Positions 1 through 10,082 of a stretch of DNA of 64,000 nt are shown here, one piece after another; the stretch's first letter is position 1, and each line of letters starts with the position of its first letter. The translations under genes and the position numbers were made by a program. The stretch comes from Agilicoccus flavus (GTDB lineage Bacteria; Actinomycetota; Actinomycetes; Actinomycetales; Dermatophilaceae). The notes under the pieces are model-generated. The model was not told the DNA's origin. It ran no database searches and was given only the letters and a program-made list of their open reading frames with translations. Location of the stretch: contig NZ_JACYXE010000002.1 of the NCBI RefSeq assembly GCF_014857905.1, positions 1-64,000 on the forward strand, read 5' to 3'.

Positions 1-167
<167 letters not shown>

Positions 168-270
168 ATGAAGATGCTACGCGTCCACTGTGCGGTTCCC
201 GGAACATGAACCCCTGCCTGTCCCCCCCCTTGGTGGGGGGTGGGTGGAGGGAGTGTCGTGTCCCGAGAGG

Positions 271-388
271 GTTACGGCGGTCATAGCGTTGGGGAAACGC
301 CCGGTCCCATTCCGAACCCGGAAGCTAAGCCCAACAGCGCCGATGGTACTGCACTGGTGACGGTGTGGGAGAGTAGGACGCCGCCGGA
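271..388 (+). rRNA. rrf: 5S ribosomal RNA
   Basis: About 118 nt begins GTTACGGCGGTCATAGCG, carries the conserved CCCGGTCCCATTCCGAACCC block and closes with a complementary CGCCGCCGGAC end, as expected for the terminal helix of 5S rRNA. It lies about 100 nt after the 23S end on the same strand, the usual 23S-5S spacing. The ends are set by the terminal helix and may be off by 1-3 nt. Confidence 0.95.
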
Positions 389-404
389 CAATATTTGCAT
401 GGTG

Positions 405-430
405 GGGGTCGCATCTTCGGGTGCGGCCCC
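405..430 (+). terminator. hairpin after 5S rRNA
   Basis: GGGGTCGCA and TGCGGCCCC can pair as a 9-bp stem (one G-U) around a TCTTCGGG-type loop, 16 nt after the 5S gene. There is no long T tract, as is common in high-GC actinobacteria. It is the probable end of the rRNA operon transcript. Confidence 0.6.
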
Positions 431-438
431 TACTGTCA

Positions 439-518
439 TGTCCGGACCCTGTCGTGCCCGGAGCCAGACATGCCCGGAGCCCGTCATGCCCGCAGCCTGG
501 CGTGTCCGGTCCCTGTCG
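439..518. repeat. 16-nt tandem repeat, five copies
   Basis: Five uninterrupted units of exactly 16 nt start at 439, 455, 471, 487 and 503. Typical units read TGCCCGGAGCCAGACA and TGTCCGGACCCTGTCG; the first and last units are the most alike. A weaker sixth unit may precede it. It lies in the gap between the rRNA operon and the GH32 gene. No gene is seen in 389-685. Confidence 0.8.
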
Positions 519-685
519 CGGTCCCCCCTCGGTGGGTGAGGGCGTCCGCGGTGCGTGCCGGCGGGCGCCGGAGCATCGGATCGTCCCGGAGCAGGCGCGA
601 ATTGCGTTGTCTGCGCTAGGGTTTCGCGTCACCGGAGCTGACGCGGCTTGGATGCAGTGCCCCCTGCTCGCCACCAGGACCACCG

Positions 686-3241
686 ATGCTCCAGAGGACC
701 CCGCACGTCATCCGTCGTTCGCTCGCGCTCACGTCGTGCCTCCTGGCGACGACGATCGCGCCCGTGCCGGCCGCCTCGAGCGAGCCGAAGGCCCCGGGGA
801 CGCCGGCCCCGGCCCCGGCCCCGTACTCGGAGCCGTTCCGGCCGCAGTATCACTACTCGCCCGCGAAGAACTGGGTCAACGATCCGAACGGACTCGTCTA
901 CTACGAGGGCGAGTACCACCTCTTCTACCAGCACAACCCGCTCGGCAACGACTGGGGCAACATGTCCTGGGGCCACGCCGTGAGCCGTGACCTCGTCCAC
1001 TGGACCGAGCTCCCGGTCGCCATCCCGTTCGATGCGACCGAGGGCGTCTTCTCCGGCAGCGTCGTCGTCGACACCGCGAACACCTCCGGATTCGGGCGCC
1101 CCGGCAAGCCGGCCATGGTGGCGGTGTACACGTCCGCCAAGGCGGGGAACCAGTCCCAGGCGCTCGCCTACAGCCTCGACAACGGTCGGACCTTCACGAA
1201 GTACGCCGAAAACCCGGTGCTCGACATCGGTTCGGGCGAATTCCGCGACCCCAAGGTGTTCTGGCACGCCGGCAAGCGCGCCTGGGTGATGGTCGTGGCC
1301 AAAGCGTTGGACCGTCAGGTGGCCATCTACTCCTCCCGCAATCTGAAGACCTGGACGCACGAGTCCGACTTCGGGCCGATGAACGCCACCGGGGGAGTCT
1401 GGGAGTGCCCCGACCTGTTCCCGCTGCCGACCCCACGGGGCGGCAAGGCCAAGTGGGTGATGATCGTCAACCTCAACCCGGGCGGCCCCCAAGGTGGCTC
1501 GGGCGCCCAGTACTTCGTCGGCGACTTCGACGGCACGACGTTCACCCCGGACGAGAAGCCGTACGTGGCGCCCCGTGGACGGAGCCTCGGATCGTTCGAC
1601 ACCGGAACGTTCGGGTCGTGGACGGCAACCGGCACGGCCTTCGGGACCGGCCCCGCGGCCGGGAACCTGCCCGGGCAGGCGGGAGTCCGCGGCTGGGTCG
1701 GGGCGGGCCACGTCAACAGCTTCCACGGAGGGGACGCGGCCACCGGGACGCTCACCTCACCCGCCTTCCGGATCGACGCGGACCACCTCAACTTCCTCGT
1801 GGGCGGCGGCGCCCACCCGAGGGTTCCGGGAGCGGTCACCGGCGGGCAGGCACCGGTCGGGCGCGTCATCGCCGACTTCGAGTCGACGACCTGGCCGCAG
1901 GGCTGGACCGCGACCGGCGGGCTGGCCTCGAAGGGCCCGGCGGCGGGCACGATCGGCACCCAGCAGCCCGTGTCCGGCTTCCAGGGCAGGCGTCTGGTCA
2001 ACACCTTCCTCGCCGGCGACGAGACCACCGGAACGCTCACGTCCCCGGCCTTCACCGTGACGTCGCCGACCCTGTCGCTGCTGGTGGGGGGCGGCAACCG
2101 CCCGATGAGCGGAGAGAACCCCACCGCGGTCAACCTGCTCGTCGACGGCAAGGTCGTGCGCACGGCCACGGGCTCCGACAGCGAGGCGCTGAACTGGATC
2201 GACTGGGACCTCGCGAGCGTGCGCGGCAAACAGGCCCGGATCCAGATCGTGGATCGACACACGGGTGGGTGGGGGCACGTGCTCGTGGACCAGATCGTCG
2301 CCGCGGACGCCCCGGCGAAACCGGTCGCCACGGACACCTCCGTCGACCTCGTCGTGGGCGGGAGGGTCGTCCGCTCCACGACCGGCGCGAACGACGAGAA
2401 CCTCGACTGGCGGAGCTGGGACGTGCGCGCCCTCAGGGGGAAGAACGCGCGGATCCGGATCGTGGATCGGAACACCGGCGGGTTCGGACACATCCTCGCC
2501 GACCAGTTCACTCTCTCTACGCGGGCCGCGACGACCTCGCTCCAGCGCGCCCACTGGCTGGACGAGGGCGCGGACCATTACGCGGCGGTCACCTGGAACG
2601 ACGCACCGCGGCGCAAGCGCATCTCCATCGCCTGGATGAACAACTGGCTCTACGCGGGCACCACCCCGACGTCACCGTGGCGCAGCTCCTTCACCGTCCC
2701 GCGCGAGCTGTCTCTCGTCCGCCGCGGCGGGGCCTGGGCCCTGGCGTCCCGTCCGGTCGCGCAGTTCGACACGCTCGAGACGACGCCGCCGACCGACCTG
2801 CGCAACGTCGCAGTAAACGGGACACGGCCCACGAGGATCTCGGGTCGTCAGCTCGATCTGCGCGTCGCTCTCGACCTCTGGCGGGCCGACAAGGCCGGGG
2901 TGGACGTGCTGGTCGGGGCGGGTCATCGCACCCGCATCGGGGTGGACCGCAGCTCCGGGGAGCTCTTCATCGACCGGCGGGCGTCGGGTGCCACGGGATT
3001 CAGCGCCGCGTTCCCGGCCGTCCACCGGGCACCGCTGAAGGTGCGGAACGGACTCGTGCACCTGCGCGTGCTCGTCGACAGCAACAGCGTCGAGGTCTTC
3101 GCCGACGGCGGAGCCCTCGTCATGTCCGATCTCGTGTTCCCGGACGCGCGAGGACGCGGCGTCTCGCTGTGGTCCGAGGGCGGGCGTGCCGAGGTCCGGC
3201 ACCTGTCGGCGCGCAGAGTCGACTCGACCTGGCGCCAATGA
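686..3241 (+). CDS. secreted glycoside hydrolase family 32 (levanase/fructanase/invertase type)
   Basis: An exported fructan- or sucrose-cleaving enzyme of 851 residues. A Sec signal peptide covers about residues 1-30. GH32 hallmarks are NDPNG (nucleophile D66), FRDP (D188) and WECPD (acid/base E240), and a C-terminal beta-sandwich contains VEVFADGG. The beta-propeller is interrupted at about 303-612 by an accessory region in which two half-modules occur in the order A-A-B-B, so the protein is roughly 300 residues longer than a plain GH32. The catalytic domain resumes at HWLDEGADHYAAVTW (about 623). The exact substrate (levan, inulin or sucrose) cannot be told from sequence. The ATG at 686 follows a purine-rich ACCAGGACC stretch and gives a good signal peptide. 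It stands alone, convergent with maf. Confidence 0.93.
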   Translation: MLQRTPHVIRRSLALTSCLLATTIAPVPAASSEPKAPGTPAPAPAPYSEPFRPQYHYSPAKNWVNDPNGLVYYEGEYHLFYQHNPLGNDWGNMSWGHAVSRDLVHWTELPVAIPFDATEGVFSGSVVVDTANTSGFGRPGKPAMVAVYTSAKAGNQSQALAYSLDNGRTFTKYAENPVLDIGSGEFRDPKVFWHAGKRAWVMVVAKALDRQVAIYSSRNLKTWTHESDFGPMNATGGVWECPDLFPLPTPRGGKAKWVMIVNLNPGGPQGGSGAQYFVGDFDGTTFTPDEKPYVAPRGRSLGSFDTGTFGSWTATGTAFGTGPAAGNLPGQAGVRGWVGAGHVNSFHGGDAATGTLTSPAFRIDADHLNFLVGGGAHPRVPGAVTGGQAPVGRVIADFESTTWPQGWTATGGLASKGPAAGTIGTQQPVSGFQGRRLVNTFLAGDETTGTLTSPAFTVTSPTLSLLVGGGNRPMSGENPTAVNLLVDGKVVRTATGSDSEALNWIDWDLASVRGKQARIQIVDRHTGGWGHVLVDQIVAADAPAKPVATDTSVDLVVGGRVVRSTTGANDENLDWRSWDVRALRGKNARIRIVDRNTGGFGHILADQFTLSTRAATTSLQRAHWLDEGADHYAAVTWNDAPRRKRISIAWMNNWLYAGTTPTSPWRSSFTVPRELSLVRRGGAWALASRPVAQFDTLETTPPTDLRNVAVNGTRPTRISGRQLDLRVALDLWRADKAGVDVLVGAGHRTRIGVDRSSGELFIDRRASGATGFSAAFPAVHRAPLKVRNGLVHLRVLVDSNSVEVFADGGALVMSDLVFPDARGRGVSLWSEGGRAEVRHLSARRVDSTWRQ

Positions 3242-3262
3242 CAGCTGACCAGCGGACGATGC

Positions 3263-3298
3263 GGGGCGACGCCGACCGACCTCGGCCCGCGTCGCCCC
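3263..3298. terminator. bidirectional hairpin between GH32 gene and maf
   Basis: GGGGCGACGC and GCGTCGCCCC form a perfect 10-bp stem with a 16-nt loop in the 64-nt gap between two convergent genes. It could serve both transcripts. Confidence 0.75.
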
Positions 3299-3305
3299 GG
3301 CCGGA

Positions 3306-3998
3306 TCACCGCCCGCGGGGCCAGAGCGACGCCCACGGGACGTCGATCTCGAGGAGGAGCTGCCGCAGCAGGGGCAGGCTCACGCCGACGACGTTGTGCG
3401 GGTCGCCCTCGATGCGCTCGACGAACGGGCCGCCGAGCCCGTCGAGGGTGAAGGCGCCGGCCACGGCGAGCGGCTCACCGGTCGCGACGTAGGCGTCGAT
3501 CTCGTCGTCGTCGAGGTCGGCGAAGTGGACGGTCGTCGTCGCGGTCTGTCCGAGGGTGCCGCCGGTGCCGTCCGCGCGCAGGTCGACGAGCCAGTGACCG
3601 GTGTGCAGATCCCCGGAGCCGCCGCGCATCGTCGCCCACCGATCCCGGGCCGTCGCCGCGTCGCCCGGCTTCCCGTACATCGCGCCGTCGATCTCGAGGA
3701 CGGAGTCGCAGCCGAGGACGATGACGTCGTCGTCGTCCTCGGACGCCTCCACCGCGGCGGCGACGGCCTCGGCCTTCGCGCGCGCGAGGACGAGGGCGGC
3801 GTCGGCCGGCGCCAGCTCCCCGTACCGGGCACGGGCGTCGGCGAGGGCCACGTCCTCGTCCACCCCGCTCACGAGGACCCGTGGGGATACCCCCGCGGCG
3901 CGGAGCGTGGCCAGCCGGGCGGGGGAGGCCGAGGCGAGGAGCAGGGTCGCGTCGGAGCCCGCCGGCTCGGCCGGAGGCGTGGACGTGGGGTCGGTCAT
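3306..3998 (-). CDS. maf: Maf-like nucleotide pyrophosphatase
   Basis: A 230-residue protein of the Maf family, which hydrolyses non-canonical or modified nucleoside triphosphates to monophosphates. Visible motifs are LLLASASPARLATLRAAGV (family S-x-SPxR near the N-terminus), VLGCDSVLEIDG with the catalytic aspartate, YGKP, and the C-terminal EGDPHNVVGVSLPLL. The ATG at 3998 is preceded by an ACGAGG stretch and lies just before the conserved LLLAS strand after a 17-residue Ala/Pro/Thr-rich lead. DUF885 lies 107 nt upstream on the same strand. In M. tuberculosis, maf directly follows accD5-accE5; here two genes intervene. Confidence 0.92.
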   Translation of the reverse strand: MTDPTSTPPAEPAGSDATLLLASASPARLATLRAAGVSPRVLVSGVDEDVALADARARYGELAPADAALVLARAKAEAVAAAVEASEDDDDVIVLGCDSVLEIDGAMYGKPGDAATARDRWATMRGGSGDLHTGHWLVDLRADGTGGTLGQTATTTVHFADLDDDEIDAYVATGEPLAVAGAFTLDGLGGPFVERIEGDPHNVVGVSLPLLRQLLLEIDVPWASLWPRGR

Positions 3999-4105
3999 CG
4001 GAGAAGCCTCGTTCCAGGAGTGGGGTCGGTGCCGGGGACTGGGCGTCCGGGCGCCGGCGTCGCGGGGTCGACGACAGCCGGTGGGCTGCCGCCGACGGGA
4101 CCCGG

Positions 4106-5815
4106 TCAGTCGTGCCGGGGGCGGCGGTCGGCGAGGACGGCGAACCGGAGCGTGTCGAGGCCCAGGTTGCCGAGCCCCAGTGCGCGGCGGTGGAACTCGC
4201 GGACGTCGAAGCCCGCGCCGTCGGCCGCCCGCGCCTCGTCGCGCAGCCGGAGCCAGCTCCGCTCGCCGATCTTGTAGGACGGGGCCTGGCCCGGCCACCC
4301 CAGGTAGCGGTCGAGCTCGAAGCGGGCCACCTCCTCGGCGAGGTTCGTGTGCGCCCGCAGGAACGCCCACGCCTTGTCGTAGGTCCAGGCGCCGCCGCCG
4401 ACGGACGCCGGGGCCGGCAGCTCGCAGTGCACGCCGATGTCGATGACGACGCGGGCCGCGCGCAGCGACTGCGCGTCGAGCCACCCGAGGCGATCGCCGG
4501 GGTCGGCGAGGTACCCGAGCTCGGCCATGAGGCGCTCCGCGTAGAGCGCCCACCCCTCGCCGTGACCGGACGTCCACGCGAACTGGCGGCGCCACGTGTT
4601 GAGCGTGTCGCGGGCGTACACGCTCTGGCCGACCTGCAGGTGATGCCCGGGGACGCCCTCGTGGTAGACGGTGGTCCGCTCCTGCCACGTGGCGAAGCGG
4701 GTGACGCCCTCGGGGACGGACCACCACATGCGCCCGGGGCGGGAGAAGTCGTCGGCGGGGCCCGTGTAGTAGATGCCACCGGTCTGGGTGGGGGCGATGC
4801 GGCACTCCAGGGTGCGCAGCGGCTCCGGCACGTCGAAGTGCGTACCCGCGAGGTCGTCGATCGCGCGGTCGGAGGTCTCCTGCATCCAGGCGCGCAACGC
4901 CTCCGTGCCCTCCAGGGCGTAGCGAGGGTCGGCGTCGAGGGCGGCGACGGCGTCGGCGACGCTGCCGCCGGGAACCACGCGGTCGGCCACCTGGCGCATC
5001 TCCGCGACGATGCGCGCGAGCTCCTCCTGGCCCCAGGCGTACGTCTCGTCGAGGTCGACGGCGGTTCCGAGGAAGGTGCGGGAGGCGATCTCGTACCTCT
5101 CGCGGCCGCACGCGTCCGACTCCGGGGCGACCGGGAGCAGCTCGCCGCGGAGGACCTCGGCGAGATCGGCGTAGCCGCGCCTCGCCTCGCGCGCCCCGTC
5201 GGCCAGAGCACGCGCCGCGGCGCCGTCCACCGGGCCGTCGGCGGTGGCGGCCCGGCGGGTGAGCGCGTCGAAGAACCCACCCTCGGCCGCGCAGTCGTCG
5301 GCCTGGGCCGCCGCCGCCCGGACCTGCCGGACCGGGCTGACGATCCCGCGGGCGGCCGCCGCCCGCAGCGACTCCGCGTACTGCGACAGAGCCCGCGGCA
5401 CGGCCCGCAACCGTTCCGCGACGACCTCCCAGTCCTCGGACGAGTCGGTCGGCATGAGGTCGACGATGTCGCGGCAGTGCTGCACCGGTGACTCGATGAC
5501 GTTCAGGGAGGCGAGGTCGGCGCCGGCCTCGTAGCTCTCTTGGGCCACCCCGAGGCGTTCACGCATGGCGTGGACCGTCACCTCGTCCACCTCGTCGGCG
5601 GGGGCGAGCCCGTCGAGGTCGGCCAGGGTGGCCGTGCGCAGGCGCGCCAGGGCCTCGTGGCCGGCGGGGGAGAGGTCGTCGATCTCGTCGTGGCGCCCCG
5701 GCAGCCCGCAGGCGGTGGCCGACAGGGGGCTGAGGTCGAGGAGGCTGACCACGTACGCCTCGGCGAGACGGTCGACGGCGGTGGGTTCGCGGGGTGTCGT
5801 CGGCGTTGTCGTCAC
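4106..5815 (-). CDS. DUF885 family protein (putative metallopeptidase)
   Basis: A 569-residue cytoplasmic protein of the DUF885 family, whose members look like zinc carboxypeptidases. The likely zinc site is HEGVPGHH (385-392), a variant of HExxH, with a downstream SGHGEGWALYAERL segment (E420/E427) as third-ligand candidate. The C-terminal GWPGQAPSYKIG is also family-typical. There is no signal peptide. The start is GTG; a TAGCGT -10 box lies 7 nt upstream and no Shine-Dalgarno is seen, so the transcript is probably leaderless. It is likely co-transcribed with maf. The substrate is unknown. Confidence 0.85.
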   Translation of the reverse strand: MTTTPTTPREPTAVDRLAEAYVVSLLDLSPLSATACGLPGRHDEIDDLSPAGHEALARLRTATLADLDGLAPADEVDEVTVHAMRERLGVAQESYEAGADLASLNVIESPVQHCRDIVDLMPTDSSEDWEVVAERLRAVPRALSQYAESLRAAAARGIVSPVRQVRAAAAQADDCAAEGGFFDALTRRAATADGPVDGAAARALADGAREARRGYADLAEVLRGELLPVAPESDACGRERYEIASRTFLGTAVDLDETYAWGQEELARIVAEMRQVADRVVPGGSVADAVAALDADPRYALEGTEALRAWMQETSDRAIDDLAGTHFDVPEPLRTLECRIAPTQTGGIYYTGPADDFSRPGRMWWSVPEGVTRFATWQERTTVYHEGVPGHHLQVGQSVYARDTLNTWRRQFAWTSGHGEGWALYAERLMAELGYLADPGDRLGWLDAQSLRAARVVIDIGVHCELPAPASVGGGAWTYDKAWAFLRAHTNLAEEVARFELDRYLGWPGQAPSYKIGERSWLRLRDEARAADGAGFDVREFHRRALGLGNLGLDTLRFAVLADRRPRHD

Positions 5816-6238
5816 CCGCTCGACGCTACCCGAGACGGCCGGGCGCTCTCACGGGTCCCGCCGGGTCCGGCGCCGCCGTCGCGGCAGCTCACGGAATCCG
5901 CACGGAACCCCTGCGCCGCGTGCCGAGGGTGACCGACGACGACCGCACCGAGGTCACGCAGGCTGCCGGCGACCGCGCGTGGGCCGCCTCGCTCATCCTC
6001 ATCCTCCGCGGGGCCCGCGGCCGGTGGACGCCCGCGCGGGCGACCGGTCCGCTCCGGTGCGCCCACGGGTGTGGCCCTGGCTCGAGCGCACGTGCGGGCG
6101 CGGGGCGCGGGGCCCGGTTCGTGCGGAAACGGACGACACCGTCGGTCCTCGGGAGTACCGTCGGGGCAGCCTCACCCGGCGGCGTCGCGGATTCTCTCGC
6201 GTCCTCGCCGGTCCCCTCACACGGCACTTGGAGCGCTC
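5816..6238. other. intergenic region between DUF885 gene and subtilase gene
   Basis: About 420 nt between divergent genes. Apart from the minus-strand -10 box there is a possible plus-strand TACCGT box near 6154 that could drive the protease gene. Open frames here are GC-rich shadows. No repeat or RNA gene was recognised. Confidence 0.5.
5823..5828 (-). promoter_or_regulatory. -10 box of the DUF885-maf unit (leaderless)
   Basis: On the minus strand TAGCGT is followed by 7 nt and then the GTG start. This TANNNT-N6/7-start arrangement recurs at several genes here and fits leaderless mRNA, which is common in actinobacteria. Confidence 0.6.
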
Positions 6239-7993
6239 ATGACCCCCTCCCAGCGACAGACGTGTCGCGCCGCCGGCGCCCTCCTCCTCGTCGGCTCGAC
6301 CCTGTCCGCGGCCCCCGCCCAGGCGGCTCCCGCGGGCGCCGGCTCCGGCGCGAGCGCCTCGAGCGCGACCCAGCAGTACCTCGTCCTCGCCCGGGTCGGC
6401 GTCGCCGACGCGCAGGTGCGGGCGGCCGTGGCCGCCGCCGGCGGCACGGTCCGGTCGGTCAACGCGGCCGTCGGTGTCTACACGGTGGACTCCGCCGACG
6501 CCGGGTTCGCGGCCAGGGCCCGCGCCGCGGGCGCCGTCGACGGCGTGACGACCGATCGACGCATCGGCAGCGCGGTGCCGTCGCAGACCCCCGCGCAGGC
6601 TCGCGCCCTCGAAAAAGCGACCCGGGCTCGGGCGCTCGCCGCGTCCACGTCGGCGACGACGAAGCCCAAGCCGCGGCCCGGCGGCAGCGCGACCGAGCCG
6701 CTCGCGGGGTTGCAGTGGGACATGGCGATGATCGACGCCTGGCGCGCCCACCGCGTCGAGCAGGGCGACGGCGTCAAGGTCGGGATCATGGACACCGGCG
6801 TCGAGGCCGCGCACCCGGACATCCGGCCCAACTTCGACTACCGGCTCTCGAGGAACTTCACCACCGACAAGCCCGACATCGACGGCAAGTGCGAGGACGA
6901 GCCCGACAAGTCCTGCTCGGATCCGGCCACGGTCGACGAGAACGAGCACGGCACGCACGTCGCCGGCACGATCGCCGCGGCCCGCAACGGCGTCGGCATC
7001 GCGGGCGTCGCGCCCAAGGCCGACATCGTCAACCTGCGCGTCGGGCAGGACTCGGGGTACTTCTTCGTCGACGCGACCGTCAACGCCCTCACCTACGCGG
7101 CCGACCACGGCATCGACGTCGTCAACATGAGCTTCTTCATCGACCCGTGGATGTTCAACTGCGCCGCCAACCCCAAGGACAGCCCGGAGGCGCAGGCCCA
7201 GCAGGCCGCGACGATCAAGGCGACGAACCGCGCGCTCGACTACGCCCGCAAGCGCGGGGTGACCCTCGTGGCGGCGGCCGGCAACGAGCACCTCGATCTC
7301 GACCACGTCACCAAGGACGCGACGAGCCCGAACTACCCGGCCGACAAGGCGTACGAGCGCACCCTCGACAAGGGCTGCCTCAACCTGCCGGCGCAGGGCA
7401 ACGGCGTCATCACCGTGTCGTCGGTGGGCCCGTCGGGCATCAAGGCCGATTACTCGAACTGGGGCGCGGAGTCCGTCGACGTCGCCGCCCCCGGCGGCTC
7501 CTACCGCGAGGGGTTCGGCACCCCGACCTACGCGAAGCCGACGAACATGGTCCTCGCGCCCATGCCGAAGGCCCTCGCCCTCGCCAACGCGAAGGTCGAC
7601 AAGACGACGGGCGCGTCCAGCGACCCGTTCATCGTCTCGCAGTGCAAGAAGAAGGGGGACTGCGTGTACTACCAGTACCTGCAGGGCACCTCGATGGCCG
7701 CGCCGCACGCCGCGGGTGTGGCCGCGCTGATCGTCGGCCGGTACGGCAAGAAGGACCGCGCCCACGGTGGCCTGAAGCTCGACGCCCGCACGACGGAGCG
7801 GATCCTGCTGAAGACGGCGACCGACACCCCGTGCCCCGCCTCCCCGTACGCCTACCCGGGCCGCCCGGCGGAGTTCACGGCCACGTGCACCGGCTCGCCG
7901 CGCGAGAACACCTTCTACGGCGAGGGCACGGTCGACGCCCTCGCCGCCGTCACCGGCCACCGGAAGGCCGCGAAGGGGCACCACCGTCCCTGA
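6239..7993 (+). CDS. secreted S8 family serine peptidase (subtilisin-like)
   Basis: A 584-residue exported subtilase. A signal peptide at about 1-29 (cleavage after AQA) is followed by an inhibitor-I9-like prodomain (about 45-110) and a catalytic domain with D185 in GIMDTGVEAAHPD, H237 in EHGTHVAGT, the oxyanion N349 in AAAGNE and S485 in GTSMAAPHAAG. The six cysteines of the mature catalytic domain suggest disulfides. The reading frame is open further upstream, but the ATG at 6239 has a TTGGAG site and a proper signal peptide directly after it. It lies in opposite orientation between maf/DUF885 and accE, so it may have been inserted into an older gene order. Confidence 0.93.
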   Translation: MTPSQRQTCRAAGALLLVGSTLSAAPAQAAPAGAGSGASASSATQQYLVLARVGVADAQVRAAVAAAGGTVRSVNAAVGVYTVDSADAGFAARARAAGAVDGVTTDRRIGSAVPSQTPAQARALEKATRARALAASTSATTKPKPRPGGSATEPLAGLQWDMAMIDAWRAHRVEQGDGVKVGIMDTGVEAAHPDIRPNFDYRLSRNFTTDKPDIDGKCEDEPDKSCSDPATVDENEHGTHVAGTIAAARNGVGIAGVAPKADIVNLRVGQDSGYFFVDATVNALTYAADHGIDVVNMSFFIDPWMFNCAANPKDSPEAQAQQAATIKATNRALDYARKRGVTLVAAAGNEHLDLDHVTKDATSPNYPADKAYERTLDKGCLNLPAQGNGVITVSSVGPSGIKADYSNWGAESVDVAAPGGSYREGFGTPTYAKPTNMVLAPMPKALALANAKVDKTTGASSDPFIVSQCKKKGDCVYYQYLQGTSMAAPHAAGVAALIVGRYGKKDRAHGGLKLDARTTERILLKTATDTPCPASPYAYPGRPAEFTATCTGSPRENTFYGEGTVDALAAVTGHRKAAKGHHRP

Positions 7994-8011
7994 CCCGTCC
8001 TCTCGCTGACC

Positions 8012-8049
8012 CGTCGGTGCCCCACCTCCGCGCAGGTGGGGCACCGACG
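8012..8049. terminator. strong hairpin after subtilase gene
   Basis: A perfect 16-bp inverted repeat, CGTCGGTGCCCCACCT against its complement, with a 6-nt CCGCGC loop starts 19 nt after the stop codon. It is also placed to end transcripts coming from accE on the other strand. Confidence 0.85.
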
Positions 8050-8157
8050 TGCGTCAGGCGCCGACCTCGCGCAGGCGGCCGGTAGAGGAGTCGACGACGA
8101 CGACGCGGAGCGAGTCCGTGCGCGGTGCAATGCCGAGCGACGGTGCGACAGAGGCCG

Positions 8158-8361
8158 TCAGCGTCGGGGGTGCGCGGCGGCGTCCAGGGCCCGGCGGGGG
8201 TCGGCCCACCGTGACCGGGTGGGCTCGGGGGCGGGGTCGGTGCCGCCGGAAGCGAGCAGGACCGCGGTGAGCGCGGCCACCTCGGCCGCGTCGGGCGACC
8301 CGGCGACCACGCGGAACAGGGGCGCCTGGGGGCTCACGTCGGCGGGGTCGGCGTCGGGCAT
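8158..8361 (-). CDS. accE: acyl-CoA carboxylase epsilon subunit
   Basis: A 67-residue protein matching the small epsilon subunits of actinobacterial acyl-CoA carboxylases. The pattern is LFRVVAGSPDAAEVAALTAV near the N-terminus, an Ala/Thr/Pro linker and RWADPRRAL near the C-terminus. Epsilon holds biotinylated alpha and beta subunits together. It lies 85 nt downstream of accD on the same strand, the expected partner. The gap contains a short GGCGTCTCGT-type direct repeat. Confidence 0.88.
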   Translation of the reverse strand: MPDADPADVSPQAPLFRVVAGSPDAAEVAALTAVLLASGGTDPAPEPTRSRWADPRRALDAAAHPRR

Positions 8362-8446
8362 CGGGCGCTCCTTCGTCTCGGGCGATGGCGTCTCGTGGCG
8401 TCTCGTGGCGTGGCGTGGCGCGCGGCGCGCGGTCACCGCCGGCGGG

Positions 8447-10060
<1,614 letters not shown>

Positions 10061-10082
10061 GCCCTCACCCTAGCCTTGGGCC
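10061..10082. promoter_or_regulatory. overlapping divergent -10 boxes of accD and birA
   Basis: The 22-nt gap between two divergent start codons contains TAGGGT for accD (minus strand, 10072-10067) and TAGCCT for birA (plus strand, 10071-10076). They share the bases at 10071-10072. Each ends 6 nt before its start codon, leaving no room for a leader or ribosome-binding site. Confidence 0.65.

Noticed and set aside
629-1726. Long minus-strand frame opposite the GH32 gene
   Set aside because: It is a mirror of a clearly identified GH32 coding sequence; composition (Arg/Gly/Pro-rich) is that of a shadow frame.
8054-8157. Minus-strand frame ending DSLRVVVVDSSTGRLREVGA after accE
   Set aside because: It looks protein-like, but has no start codon of its own near a ribosome site, and part of it overlaps the terminator side of the subtilase gene. 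It may be a gene remnant but cannot be supported.
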